Assembly (NCBI RefSeq): GCF_900996235.1
Contig: NZ_CAAJGM010000213.1
Span: 1-52,338 of the forward strand
Source: Paraburkholderia sp. BCC1885
Lineage (GTDB): Bacteria > Pseudomonadota > Gammaproteobacteria > Burkholderiales > Burkholderiaceae
Direction: 5' to 3'
Length of the DNA: 52,338 nt
Shown here: piece by piece, positions 1 to 6,459 of the stretch
How the letters are laid out: every line of letters starts with the position of its first letter
How positions within the stretch are numbered: position 1 is the stretch's first letter
Position numbers and translations under genes: made by a program
Notes under the pieces: generated by a model
What the model was told of the DNA's origin: nothing
The model's database searches: none
The model's input: only the letters and a program-made list of their open reading frames with translations

Positions 1-789
1 GTGGAGCGCAAACGTCTGAATAACGAGTTCGGCTATGGACTGACGCTGTACGGCTGGGACGGCGATACGCTGGCGTATGAAACGTCGTGGGAGAAGCGCA
101 CGACGACGCACTACGTGTACGAGCCTGGCAGCTTCACGCCGCTGATGCAGGCGACCGGGGCGGCGGTGCTTGATGACAGGACACCAGCGCCGCCAGCGTT
201 CGGGGCGGTGGCGTATTATCATTGTGACCAGATCGGCACGCCGCAGGAACTGAGCGACGCGGACGGCGCGATTGCCTGGAGTGCGTATTACCGGGCGTGG
301 GGTGAAGCGAAGGAAGTGATCGGCGACGCGGCGCGCAAGGCGGGAATCAGCAATCCGCTGCGCTTCGCGGGGCAGTACTTTGATCATGAGACCGGGCTGC
401 ACTATAACCGGCATCGGTATTATGATCCGCACAGTGGGCGCTTCATCTCGAAGGACCCCATCGGGCTTGCGGGCGGCATCAATGTGTACCAGTACGCTCC
501 GAACCCGATTAGCTGGGTTGATCCCCTAGGGTTGATGGGGCGTAATGGCGCCTTCAGACAGGCCAAACGTGACGCAGGGATTCCGATGAGCCAACGTCCA
601 GATTCCGTCACGAGGACGCCCATGACTTCACGAGGAGGATGCCCGGTCATTTGCAACGGTAAGCGCGTGGAAACACGCGAGTATCTCTTTACCCGAGAAG
701 ATGGAAGTCAGGTCGTTATTCAAGATCATGGTGCGGGACATCAATTCGGCGAAGGGGGCATGGCGATCAAGGGCCGCATTTCAACGTAA
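1..789 (+). CDS. RHS-repeat protein, 3' end, with frameshifted HNH/EndoVII-like toxin tip
   Basis: This is the C-terminal part of an RHS polymorphic toxin; the 5' end lies outside the window. Residues 1-175 carry RHS core sequence ending in the hallmark GRFISKDPIGLAGG...VYQYAPNPISWVDPLGL, after which the variable toxin tip begins. The tip (GRNGAFRQAKRDAGIPMSQ..., REYLFTREDGSQVVIQDH, GHQFGEGG) resembles HNH/Endonuclease VII-fold (SHH-type) nuclease toxins. The reading frame stops at 789. The expected family ending GDQGPHFNVRP...HYPFDQ is present in the +3 frame from 762 to a TGA at 855-857, so a single base appears to be lost near 757-762. The toxin is therefore probably truncated and inactive, unless this is a sequencing error. 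The intact frame would stop directly before the immunity gene. Confidence 0.85.
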   Translation: MERKRLNNEFGYGLTLYGWDGDTLAYETSWEKRTTTHYVYEPGSFTPLMQATGAAVLDDRTPAPPAFGAVAYYHCDQIGTPQELSDADGAIAWSAYYRAWGEAKEVIGDAARKAGISNPLRFAGQYFDHETGLHYNRHRYYDPHSGRFISKDPIGLAGGINVYQYAPNPISWVDPLGLMGRNGAFRQAKRDAGIPMSQRPDSVTRTPMTSRGGCPVICNGKRVETREYLFTREDGSQVVIQDHGAGHQFGEGGMAIKGRIST

Positions 790-857
790 GGCCGGCTGGC
801 GAAACCAGAAATGGTTCGGTGCTTGGGACGGCAGCGCATTATCCTTTCGATCAATGA

Positions 858-1253
858 GTGAGAAACGTGAATCCAATCCTTAACTATTTGGACAACGGAA
901 AATTCCTGTCGTCTTTGTACGGAGACGCTCTTAGTTTCTGCGGCGTGGACCTACAGGAAATCAAGCTTGGATGGGATGGTCCAATCGCACGATTTGTTCT
1001 CTGTCTGAAGGACTTTCCTGCGTCCCCTCCTGAAAAGTGGAGGGGGCTAAACACGGTTCAGGTTGAGTTATCTCTGTTTCCCCTATATGAGGTAAATATG
1101 ACGTCATTTGGTCGCGGCAATAGGTGCAACCTAGATATAGAGCGCACCGAAAATGGAGTTCTGACGGTAACGCTGTCTGGAGAGTCCACCGCGTTGTTTA
1201 AGACCATGTCAGTAAGCGTTGACAGGGTGTCAGCCCTTCTCCGAGACAGCTAA
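858..1253 (+). CDS. Immunity protein, Imm50-like, for the upstream RHS toxin
   Basis: A 131-aa cytosolic protein with no signal peptide or membrane segment. The pattern LYGDALSFCGVDLQEIKLGWDG, then RFxLxLKDFPxxPPxKW and NTVQVELSLFPL, resembles the Imm50 family of polymorphic-toxin immunity proteins (recalled, not searched). It starts at GTG 858, directly after the TGA (855-857) that would end the unframeshifted toxin, so toxin and immunity were translationally coupled. An alternative GTG lies at 867. The expected role is to bind and neutralise the nuclease tip encoded just upstream. It appears intact although its partner toxin is frameshifted, as expected if it still protects against kin carrying the live toxin. 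Confidence 0.7.
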   Translation: MRNVNPILNYLDNGKFLSSLYGDALSFCGVDLQEIKLGWDGPIARFVLCLKDFPASPPEKWRGLNTVQVELSLFPLYEVNMTSFGRGNRCNLDIERTENGVLTVTLSGESTALFKTMSVSVDRVSALLRDS

Positions 1254-1647
1254 TGTCTATCAGTACGCGCCCAATCCGATTAGCTGGGTCGATCCACTGG
1301 GGTTGACTCCTTGTAAGAGGTGCCTGCCAAAATGTACTGACAACTCAATTCAAGGCCCCAAAAACGAGACTCAAATGGCGCAGGAGTTGTCCAATCAAAT
1401 TGGACAGAATTCGGTCTCATTCTCTATACCGACGACTCAGGGGCATATCGATTTGCAAGGCGCTTCGCATTTCGACAAAGCAACGGGAACTGATATTCCT
1501 ACTCCGCACGTGCAGACTCGGGCAATCAACATTGGTCCAAATGGGCAGATAACGACGTCGAAGAAAACGGAAGTTACACAGCCGGCAACCAAACAGGATG
1601 TTCGAGTGGTTCGGGAGCTTGCAAGGCGAAAGGGGTTATGCCGATGA
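1219..1647 (+). CDS. Displaced RHS toxin tip, polymorphic toxin type 24-like
   Basis: RHS homology restarts abruptly at about 1252 with VYQYAPNPISWVDPLGL, a second copy of the core/tip junction, followed by about 110 residues of a new toxin domain. The domain includes SFSIPTTQGHIDLQGASHFDKATG, IPTPHVQTRAINIGPNG and a basic C-terminus. The HIDL...HFDKATG...IPTPHV pattern resembles polymorphic toxin type 24 (Ntox24), by recall. The upstream stretch that opens the frame (TTG at 1219) lies inside the preceding immunity gene and is probably not a real start. This is best read as an orphan cassette that could replace the active tip by recombination in the shared junction. The 3' end overlaps the next immunity gene. 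Confidence 0.65.
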   Translation: MTGCQPFSETANVYQYAPNPISWVDPLGLTPCKRCLPKCTDNSIQGPKNETQMAQELSNQIGQNSVSFSIPTTQGHIDLQGASHFDKATGTDIPTPHVQTRAINIGPNGQITTSKKTEVTQPATKQDVRVVRELARRKGLCR

Positions 1648-1919
1648 AGGATTTAATTGACGCGTTGCAAGATTGGTATGCGCTGCAATGTAACGGTGAC
1701 TGGGAGCATTCTTTCGGTATTGAGATTGTCAATATCGACAATCCTGGGTGGAAGGTAAAGATAACCGGGGCAACTGGTAGACAACCAGTGAACAACAGTT
1801 CTGAGCGCAGCGAAGTTGATTGGATTGCGGTTAAAGCAACTGAGACAGAGTTCAATGGCTACGGCGGCTCCTGTAATTTGAAGGAACTGATAACTCTAGC
1901 CGTTGACTGGCTTCAATAG
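1638..1919 (+). CDS. Immunity protein, Imm53-like
   Basis: A 93-aa soluble protein. The motif LxDWYxxQCNGDWEHSFGIEI followed by DNPGWKVKI is characteristic of Imm53-family immunity proteins (family recognised by recall), and the C-terminus ends in LxxLAVDWLQ. Two start codons are possible, ATG 1638 and ATG 1644. The latter forms an ATGA overlap with the toxin stop at 1645-1647, so the pair is translationally coupled. It should neutralise the displaced toxin type 24-like tip immediately upstream. A strong hairpin terminator follows within 10 bp. Confidence 0.7.
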   Translation: MPMKDLIDALQDWYALQCNGDWEHSFGIEIVNIDNPGWKVKITGATGRQPVNNSSERSEVDWIAVKATETEFNGYGGSCNLKELITLAVDWLQ

Positions 1920-1923
1920 ACCA

Positions 1924-2151
1924 GGGGCCGCTTGTGCGGCCCTTCGTTCTTCTACCCGGTGGTCATGCGCGGCCGCGCCTGGATGTTTGCACCTGAGCGA
2001 GCCATGCCTTGCGCAGTTCGTCATTCTCGGCCTTACGCTCGATGGCAAACGCCTCGCGCTCGCGCTTTCTGGCGGGATAGTCGTATTCAGGGGTGACGGT
2101 AAGGCTTTGCCGGATGTAGTCAACCGAGACATTGACGCGCTGTCCGGTACT
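1924..2151 (+). repeat. 228-bp diverged direct repeat, copy 1, in the RHS locus
   Basis: This segment aligns without net length change with 3023-3250: terminator hairpin, then about 190 bp ending in ATGTAGTCAACCGAGACAT...GACGCGCTG-CCGGT. Divergence is moderate (by eye roughly a quarter of positions). Both copies sit immediately after an immunity gene and before a fresh piece of RHS sequence, suggesting that they are cassette separators left by successive tip displacement. Confidence 0.7.
1925..1953 (+). terminator. Rho-independent terminator after the Imm53-like gene
   Basis: A perfect 7-bp stem GGGCCGC-TTGT-GCGGCCC (1925-1942) is followed by a pyrimidine/T-rich tail. It forms the first part of the 228-bp repeat, and an equivalent hairpin closes the next cassette at 3024-3041. 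Confidence 0.75.
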
Positions 2152-2271
2152 GAAGAGATGGCCTTCGCCTAACCACCTGTCGATGTGTTCCCAGGGCAGG
2201 AAGGGTTGTTGTGGGCGTGGAGGTGTATCCAGTGAATAGCCATCGGGCGTATCGCGCAGCCTGACGGTCAT
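1963..2271 (-). CDS. Hypothetical protein inside the RHS cassette separator
   Basis: A 102-aa ORF on the opposite strand to the RHS genes, starting at ATG 2271-2269. I do not recognise the family. It contains PFLPWEHIDRWLGEGHLFSTGQRVNVSVDYIR and a lysine/arginine/glutamate-rich C-terminal half (PARKREREAFAIERKAENDELRKAW) that could form a helix. There is no signal peptide or transmembrane segment. Support for coding comes from the second, diverged repeat copy. There the same minus-strand frame is conserved from STGQRV to the C-terminus, about 70% identical at amino-acid level by eye, except for one in-frame stop. No function is assigned. Confidence 0.5.
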   Translation of the reverse strand: MTVRLRDTPDGYSLDTPPRPQQPFLPWEHIDRWLGEGHLFSTGQRVNVSVDYIRQSLTVTPEYDYPARKREREAFAIERKAENDELRKAWLAQVQTSRRGRA

Positions 2272-2276
2272 GCTGG

Positions 2277-2741
2277 ATGAACGTTTCGCTCTGGGTGGAC
2301 GTGCTTTATGTGCAAGTCAGGGGGTACCCGGATGGCGGCGAAGAGCAGTTCAGGTGGGATGCACGCGGCAACCTGGCCACGCACACCGATGCGCTGAACC
2401 GGCAGACGCATTACCGTTACAGTGCTGCGGGGCTGCCTGCCGCGCGTACCAATGCGCAAGATGAAGAGCTCGCCTACAGCTGGAATCCGCAGGGGCAGAT
2501 CGTGGGCCTGCGCAACGGGAACGGCAGCGAATACCGGTTTGAGTATGACGCGGGCGGGCGGCTCGTCACTGAAACGGGTTTCGACGGCAGGACCGTCCAG
2601 TATTTCCGGGCGGCGGGCAGCGGGGCGGTCACGAACCAGCTCGACGGCGATGTGATGCAGGCATTCGACTACGACGCGATGGGACGGCTCAAACGGCGTC
2701 GCGGCTGGAAGGCGCAGTTCACCGACCGGAGCCGGGTGTAA
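2277..2741 (+). pseudogene. RHS-repeat gene fragment
   Basis: From about 2317 this encodes RHS/YD repeats: GYPDGGEEQFRWDARGNLATHTD, YRYSAAGLPAARTN, YSWNPQGQIVGLRNGNGS, FEYDAGGRLVTETGFDGRTVQYF, FDYDAMGRLKRRRGWK. It lacks the N-terminal RHS protein and the core/tip junction, and it stops at 2741. The first residues (2277-2316) are not RHS-like. It is a displaced internal RHS fragment rather than a functional gene. Its left breakpoint sequence TCAGGGGGTACCCG is shared with the fragment at 3253. Confidence 0.8.
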
Positions 2742-2742
2742 G

Positions 2743-2829
2743 TTGACACGCTCATATGACTCAACGGGGAAGGTGAAGGTTGTTTCGCCAGACGATGGCA
2801 ATCGTCATTTCCCAACTACAGGTGAATAG
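2743..2829 (+). pseudogene. Tail of an unidentified RHS toxin tip
   Basis: In frame 1, different from the RHS fragment before it, an open stretch reads ...YDSTGKVKVVSPDDGNRH then FPTTGE and stops at 2827-2829, only 2 bp before the ATG of the next small gene. The toxin-immunity spacing and order match the two upstream cassettes, so this is probably the last 28 or so residues of a third toxin whose body was deleted. The family cannot be named from so short a remnant. Confidence 0.4.
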
Positions 2830-2831
2830 CA

Positions 2832-3014
2832 ATGCACGCCGGAAAAGAGAAAGATTACTTTGAATCAAGCGATGGAGCACTTCGGATATGGATCGAGCAA
2901 GAGTCATCCATTCACATCAAAGCAGTGACAAAAGAAGGCGATCCAGTCGAGTTGTCTGAGTCGGAGGCGCTGGAAATAGCAGACGTGTTGAAGAACTTCG
3001 CAAGTCGAATCTAG
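2832..3014 (+). CDS. Small acidic protein, candidate orphan immunity protein
   Basis: A 60-aa acidic protein (MHAGKEKDYFESSDGALRI..., ending LKNFASRI) with no signal peptide or membrane segment. It follows the toxin-tail stop by 2 bp and precedes a hairpin nearly identical in design to the one ending the Imm53-like cassette. By position it is an immunity gene; the sequence does not match a family I recognise. A helical C-terminus (LSESEALEIADVLKNF) and a short beta-rich N-terminus are visible. It appears intact although most of its partner toxin is gone. Confidence 0.55.
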   Translation: MHAGKEKDYFESSDGALRIWIEQESSIHIKAVTKEGDPVELSESEALEIADVLKNFASRI

Positions 3015-3022
3015 TTATAAAC

Positions 3023-3250
3023 GGGGCCGCAAATGCGGCCCTTGATTCTTCTATCTGGAGCTTACGCCCGGGTGCGCCTGGTCGTCTGTACTTCAGCGAG
3101 CTATGCCTCGCGCAGGCCGTCATTGTCGGCCTTGCGCCCGATGGCAAACGTATCTCGCTCGCACGCTTTGGCGGCGTAATCGCGTTTTGGAGTAACGGCG
3201 AGGCATGGCCGGATGTAGTCAACCGAGACATGGACGCGCTGGCCGGTGCT
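3023..3250 (+). repeat. 228-bp diverged direct repeat, copy 2, in the RHS locus
   Basis: This is the second copy of the cassette separator at 1924-2151. Its minus strand holds a broken version of the hypothetical ORF of copy 1, with homology from STGQRVHVSVDYIR to LREA, an in-frame stop, then LAEVQTTRR. The N-terminal 40 codons are missing because the repeat is joined directly to RHS sequence at about 3251. Confidence 0.7.
3024..3050 (+). terminator. Rho-independent terminator after the 60-aa gene
   Basis: A perfect 7-bp stem GGGCCGC-AAAT-GCGGCCC (3024-3041) is followed by TTGATTCTT. It has the same stem sequence as the terminator at 1925-1942 with a different loop. Confidence 0.7.
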
Positions 3251-3252
3251 AA

Positions 3253-3460
3253 TCAGGGGGTACCCGAATGGCGGCGAAGAGCAGTTCACGTGGGATGCGC
3301 GCGGCAACCTGGCCGCGCATACGGCACGCAATGTCCGCACCGCATACTTCGGGCATGACCGGCACGACAACCTCACGTGCGTCCAGGCCCAGAGGGCAAC
3401 CGCTGGGAGCGGTGCTACGACACCAAGGGGCGAGTCGTCGAAGCAGCCGATCCGACCTTC
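3253..3460 (+). pseudogene. RHS-repeat gene fragment, frameshifted
   Basis: GYPNGGEEQFTWDARGNLAAHT is encoded in one frame from 3253. The RHS-type sequence RWERCYDTKGRVVEAADPT continues in another frame from about 3390, so the fragment carries at least one frameshift. The following stretch to about 3630 is not RHS-like. Its minus strand has an open frame (3415-3630, containing NPYGPLTITNSIGELTMAKT) that I cannot assign. This marks the distal edge of the RHS locus. Confidence 0.65.
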
Positions 3461-3728
3461 AGATTGGTCTTAGCCATGGTCAACTCCCCGATTGAGTTGG
3501 TGATGGTCAGCGGGCCGTATGGGTTGTCGCGCTGCATGATGTGGAGGATGGCCGATATTAGCCTGTTCGCGCCCCTGCGCCCAAGTCGAGGCCCGAGGTC
3601 GAGAAAACAATCGCGCCACGAATAAAGCAATCAGTTACAGACACACCGCCAGGTTTTGGGCATGGGACGTGCTACTGGGTGTCTACTGCACGATCGCAGG
3701 ACGACATTCACCAACGGTAAGGATCACC

Positions 3729-4154
3729 ATGATGAAAGCCAAGACACTCGTTTGCGCCGGCGCGCTCCTGTTCACCTGTGCTTTACCCGCTGCCCAGGCG
3801 CAGCTTGCCGGCATTCAGCCGCTCGGCGGCACGGTCGACGAAACCAATAGCCTTCTGCATGGCTGGAGCGTGCGCAAGGCACTCGTCGACGAACCGGTCT
3901 ACAACGACAACAAGGACAAGATCGGCAGCATCTACGATCTGATCATCGCGCCGGACCGTAAGGCCACCTATGCGGTGCTGTCGGTAGGCGGCTTCCTCGG
4001 CATGGGCATTCACTACGTCGCCATTCCGATCGACCACTTCGAGATCCGCGACGGCAATCTGTTCCTCGCGGGCGCCACCAAGGACGCGCTCAAGCAGGTG
4101 CCGGAGTTCGAGTACAACAAGCTCGAAAAGGCGACCAAGCCGCGCAAGGGCTAA
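3729..4154 (+). CDS. Exported PRC-barrel domain protein
   Basis: A 141-aa protein from ATG 3729 (AAGGATCACC upstream acts as ribosome-binding site). A Sec signal peptide occupies residues 1-24 (hydrophobic ALLFTCALPAAQAQ, probable cleavage after AQA). The mature part contains a PRC-barrel-like segment, roughly residues 55-120: VYNDNKDKIGSIYDLIIAPDRKATYAVLSVGGFLGMGIHYVAIP. PRC-barrel proteins with this GGFLG(M/I)G..YVAIP pattern are common in Burkholderiales and bind RNA or other partners in some cases, but the role of exported ones is unknown. It stands alone, between the RHS remnants and a convergent ycgR-like gene. Confidence 0.85.
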   Translation: MMKAKTLVCAGALLFTCALPAAQAQLAGIQPLGGTVDETNSLLHGWSVRKALVDEPVYNDNKDKIGSIYDLIIAPDRKATYAVLSVGGFLGMGIHYVAIPIDHFEIRDGNLFLAGATKDALKQVPEFEYNKLEKATKPRKG

Positions 4155-4210
4155 ACGCGCAGCAGCGCAATGCGCGCGCCGTTGTGCCGACGTGCCGTTG
4201 TGCCGCGGAG

Positions 4211-4993
4211 TCAGTCGCGCGGCACCAGCGCCTGGCGCTTCGTCTCCAGTTGCGTGATCACGCGCTGGAGCATGCGCTCGGCGAGGCCGGGCAGTTCGAC
4301 GAAGCGGCATCCCATCACGAAGCGCCGTTCGCCGCTCGCGCTCAGCGTATGGCGCGGCGCGACGATTTCGAGGTCGAGCGTCAGCGCGCCATAACTACCC
4401 AGCAACACGGTGACCCCGTGCAGCACACAACCCGCTTCCAGCAATCCGAAGCGGGTATTGGCGGTTCGCAACGCCACGCCGCCTAACGACAGGTCCTGCA
4501 GTTCGACCGTGAACGAATCGCCGTCTGCGTAACGGCCGCTGGCGGTGTATGGATCGAGCACCGGGGTCCGCACGCGGAAGTATTCGCGGCGCTGCACGCA
4601 ATACAGCACCGCGGGAAACGGTGCTTCAAACGCCAGACGTCCTTCGAAGACGATCCGGGCGGCGCGTTCCGTGACGAATTCGGTGCGAATCCCGCCCGGC
4701 AGGCTGCGGAACACGAGTCGCCCGGCGTCGCTCAAGGCATGGTTGTCGGCGCAGACGCTGCCTGCATCGAAGATAAAACGCGCGTTGCGCGAATCGACTT
4801 CCAGCAGTTGCGTGACGATCTGCCGGCCGCCGAATTCCACCGTCACGAAGTCCTGACCGGACACCAGCTTGCGCAGACAGACCGCGATCTGCAGCGGATG
4901 CTGCTGCGCGAAGGCCGGCGAAATATCGGTGGCGGCATCGGCGCGGTTGGAATCGGGAACAGAAGCGAGTTCGGGTGAGAGGTCGACAATCAT
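4211..4993 (-). CDS. ycgR: YcgR-like flagellar brake protein, PilZ domain
   Basis: A 260-aa protein with an N-terminal YcgR (PilZN) domain, about residues 35-130, and a C-terminal PilZ domain from about 133. Both c-di-GMP-binding motifs are visible: QRREYFRVRTP (RxxxR) and LQDLSLGGVAL ([D/N]xSxxG). In enterobacteria YcgR bound to c-di-GMP interacts with the flagellar motor and slows swimming, and the same role is expected here. No flagellar or c-di-GMP enzyme genes are adjacent, so it is a stand-alone effector. The ATG at 4993-4991 gives the usual family length (about 250 aa). Confidence 0.88.
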   Translation of the reverse strand: MIVDLSPELASVPDSNRADAATDISPAFAQQHPLQIAVCLRKLVSGQDFVTVEFGGRQIVTQLLEVDSRNARFIFDAGSVCADNHALSDAGRLVFRSLPGGIRTEFVTERAARIVFEGRLAFEAPFPAVLYCVQRREYFRVRTPVLDPYTASGRYADGDSFTVELQDLSLGGVALRTANTRFGLLEAGCVLHGVTVLLGSYGALTLDLEIVAPRHTLSASGERRFVMGCRFVELPGLAERMLQRVITQLETKRQALVPRD

Positions 4994-5332
4994 CGTAGGG
5001 TCCGCTGAGCGTGGTGGCCTAGGCCTGGCCGGTTAGTCCAGCGAGCGGCGGCGTGATGCATTGCCGGCGCCCGGATCATGCACGCTCTACTGCAGGGACC
5101 GTGCCAATTGCGAACGGGCGGTTGCGCTCAGCCCGGCGAAAGTCGTCGAGCCTGATGGGACGGGGCTTGGCGGCATGCGAGGCGAACCCGCGCCGCTGGC
5201 TTGATTGCCGGTCGCTACGTTACGCGGCCGTCGTGTTACGGACACGTCGCGCGCACGAACCGGTATCCAACTGAATACGTCACCTCATCCGATTGTGCTG
5301 AAAACGCGAACTATGAATTCGGCTCAGATGCG

Positions 5333-5360
5333 TTGATGTGCGGCGTGCAATCCATAGAAT
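5333..5360 (+). promoter_or_regulatory. Possible sigma-70 promoter in the 4994-5495 intergenic region
   Basis: TTGATG (5333-5338), 16 bp, TAGAAT (5355-5360) fits a -35/-10 pair for the small gene at 5496. The rest of the 500-bp gap (4994-5495) contains no convincing gene; frames there are short and lack recognisable proteins. Confidence 0.3.
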
Positions 5361-5495
5361 GACTTCCGTGGACTCACTCTTCACACGTCAGCGGCCGCAT
5401 TGGGGCGTTTTTTAAAGCTCATGGCGGCGTCCCTGCGTGAAGAAGTGGCCGGGCAGGATTGACGCGCATTTGGCGCAAATCGAACAGGAAAGATC

Positions 5496-5705
5496 ATGAA
5501 ATACGACTCATCGAATGCAGCAAATGGCGGTTCCAACGGAAGCCGGCCGGATGTGCGCGCAGAGATCCAGCCTGCCGTGCAGAGCACGCCCGAAGTACGC
5601 AAGACGCCGGCGCCGGTGCGCAACTGGGCGTGGGCGCATAACACGGAATCGTATGACTGGATGGACTCGCACAGCCCGTCTTCCACACGCGACTCGTTTC
5701 ATTGA
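5496..5705 (+). CDS. Small hypothetical protein
   Basis: A 69-aa hydrophilic protein (MKYDSSNAANGGSNG..., central RNWAWAHNTESYDWMDSHSPS) preceded by AGGAAAGATC as a plausible ribosome-binding site. It is rich in Ser/Asn/Pro and probably disordered; no signal peptide, membrane segment or known domain is seen. A good hairpin terminator lies 190 bp downstream. All other frames across this stretch are also open, so coding is supported mainly by the ribosome-binding site and start. Function unknown. Confidence 0.45.
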   Translation: MKYDSSNAANGGSNGSRPDVRAEIQPAVQSTPEVRKTPAPVRNWAWAHNTESYDWMDSHSPSSTRDSFH

Positions 5706-5890
5706 CCATTTACGTCCAACGTAGATACGCGCAATGTGGACGCACTGTCAGCCCGCGCCTCGGCTGACGGTGCAGCGCGAACCTGTATCAGTCTGCGCTA
5801 ATCCCTCTGCCTCGAAGGGGTTTTAGCGCGCGTCGCAATTGTTTCCTGCTCCCTATGGTATTGAATAGCTAGAGCGGCAAAGGCCGCTCG

Positions 5891-5923
5891 GGCAGGCGAA
5901 GCGGTCCGTTTGCCTGCCTTTTT
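5891..5923 (+). terminator. Rho-independent terminator
   Basis: Stem GGCAGGC (5891-5897) pairs with GCCTGCC (5912-5918) and is followed directly by TTTTT. It separates the small gene at 5496 from the OsmC/Ohr gene. Confidence 0.75.
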
Positions 5924-5969
5924 GCGTATGCCTGTCGCGATACCTCATCCACCATCAAAGGAGCAGGAC

Positions 5970-6395
5970 ATGTCACTCGAAAAGGTTCTCTACACCGCCC
6001 ACGCAACCGCTACCGGAGGCCGCGACGGCCGCGCGGTGGTGCCGGACTCGGGACTGGATCTGAAACTGACCACTCCGAAGGAACTCGGCGGTGGCGGCGG
6101 GCAGGGCGCGAACCCGGAACAACTGTTCGCGGCCGGCTATAGTGCGTGCTTCATCGGCGCCATGAAATTCGTCGGCGCGCGTGACAAGATCGCCGTGCCG
6201 GCGGATGCGTCGGTGGCGGGCAGTGTCGGCATTGGCCAGATTCCCAACGGCTTCGGCATTCAGGTCGAACTCAAGATCACGCTTCCCGGCATGGCTCGCG
6301 AAGAAGCGCAGGCGCTGATCGAAAAGGCCCACGTAGTGTGCCCGTATTCGAACGCGACCCGAAACAACATTGATGTCACGCTGACGCTCGCCTGA
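5970..6395 (+). CDS. Organic hydroperoxide resistance protein, Ohr/OsmC family
   Basis: A 141-aa cytosolic thiol peroxidase. The two redox cysteines are in conserved contexts: YSACFIGA (about residue 51-58) and VVCPYSNATRNN near the C-terminus. The start of the protein (LEKVLYTAHATATGGRDGRA) is typical of Ohr. It reduces organic hydroperoxides to alcohols, usually with lipoyl-protein reductants. ATG 5970 is chosen over an upstream in-frame start because AAAGGAG lies 7 bp before it. The canonical MarR-type OhrR regulator is not adjacent; the neighbouring LysR gene is convergent and more likely serves mmsA. Confidence 0.9.
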   Translation: MSLEKVLYTAHATATGGRDGRAVVPDSGLDLKLTTPKELGGGGGQGANPEQLFAAGYSACFIGAMKFVGARDKIAVPADASVAGSVGIGQIPNGFGIQVELKITLPGMAREEAQALIEKAHVVCPYSNATRNNIDVTLTLA

Positions 6396-6459
6396 GCGCG
6401 CGGCACGGCGGACGCGGCGCGGCTTCCATAAAAAGCCGTGCCGCATCCCGGTGCAACGC

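Noticed and set aside
3415..3630. 71-aa minus-strand frame at the edge of the RHS remnants
   Set aside because: It has a protein-like stretch but no family, promoter or conservation I can point to; left unannotated except as a note.
5053..5274. 73-aa open frame in the ycgR upstream gap
   Set aside because: Arg-rich, no ribosome-binding site, no homology recognised.
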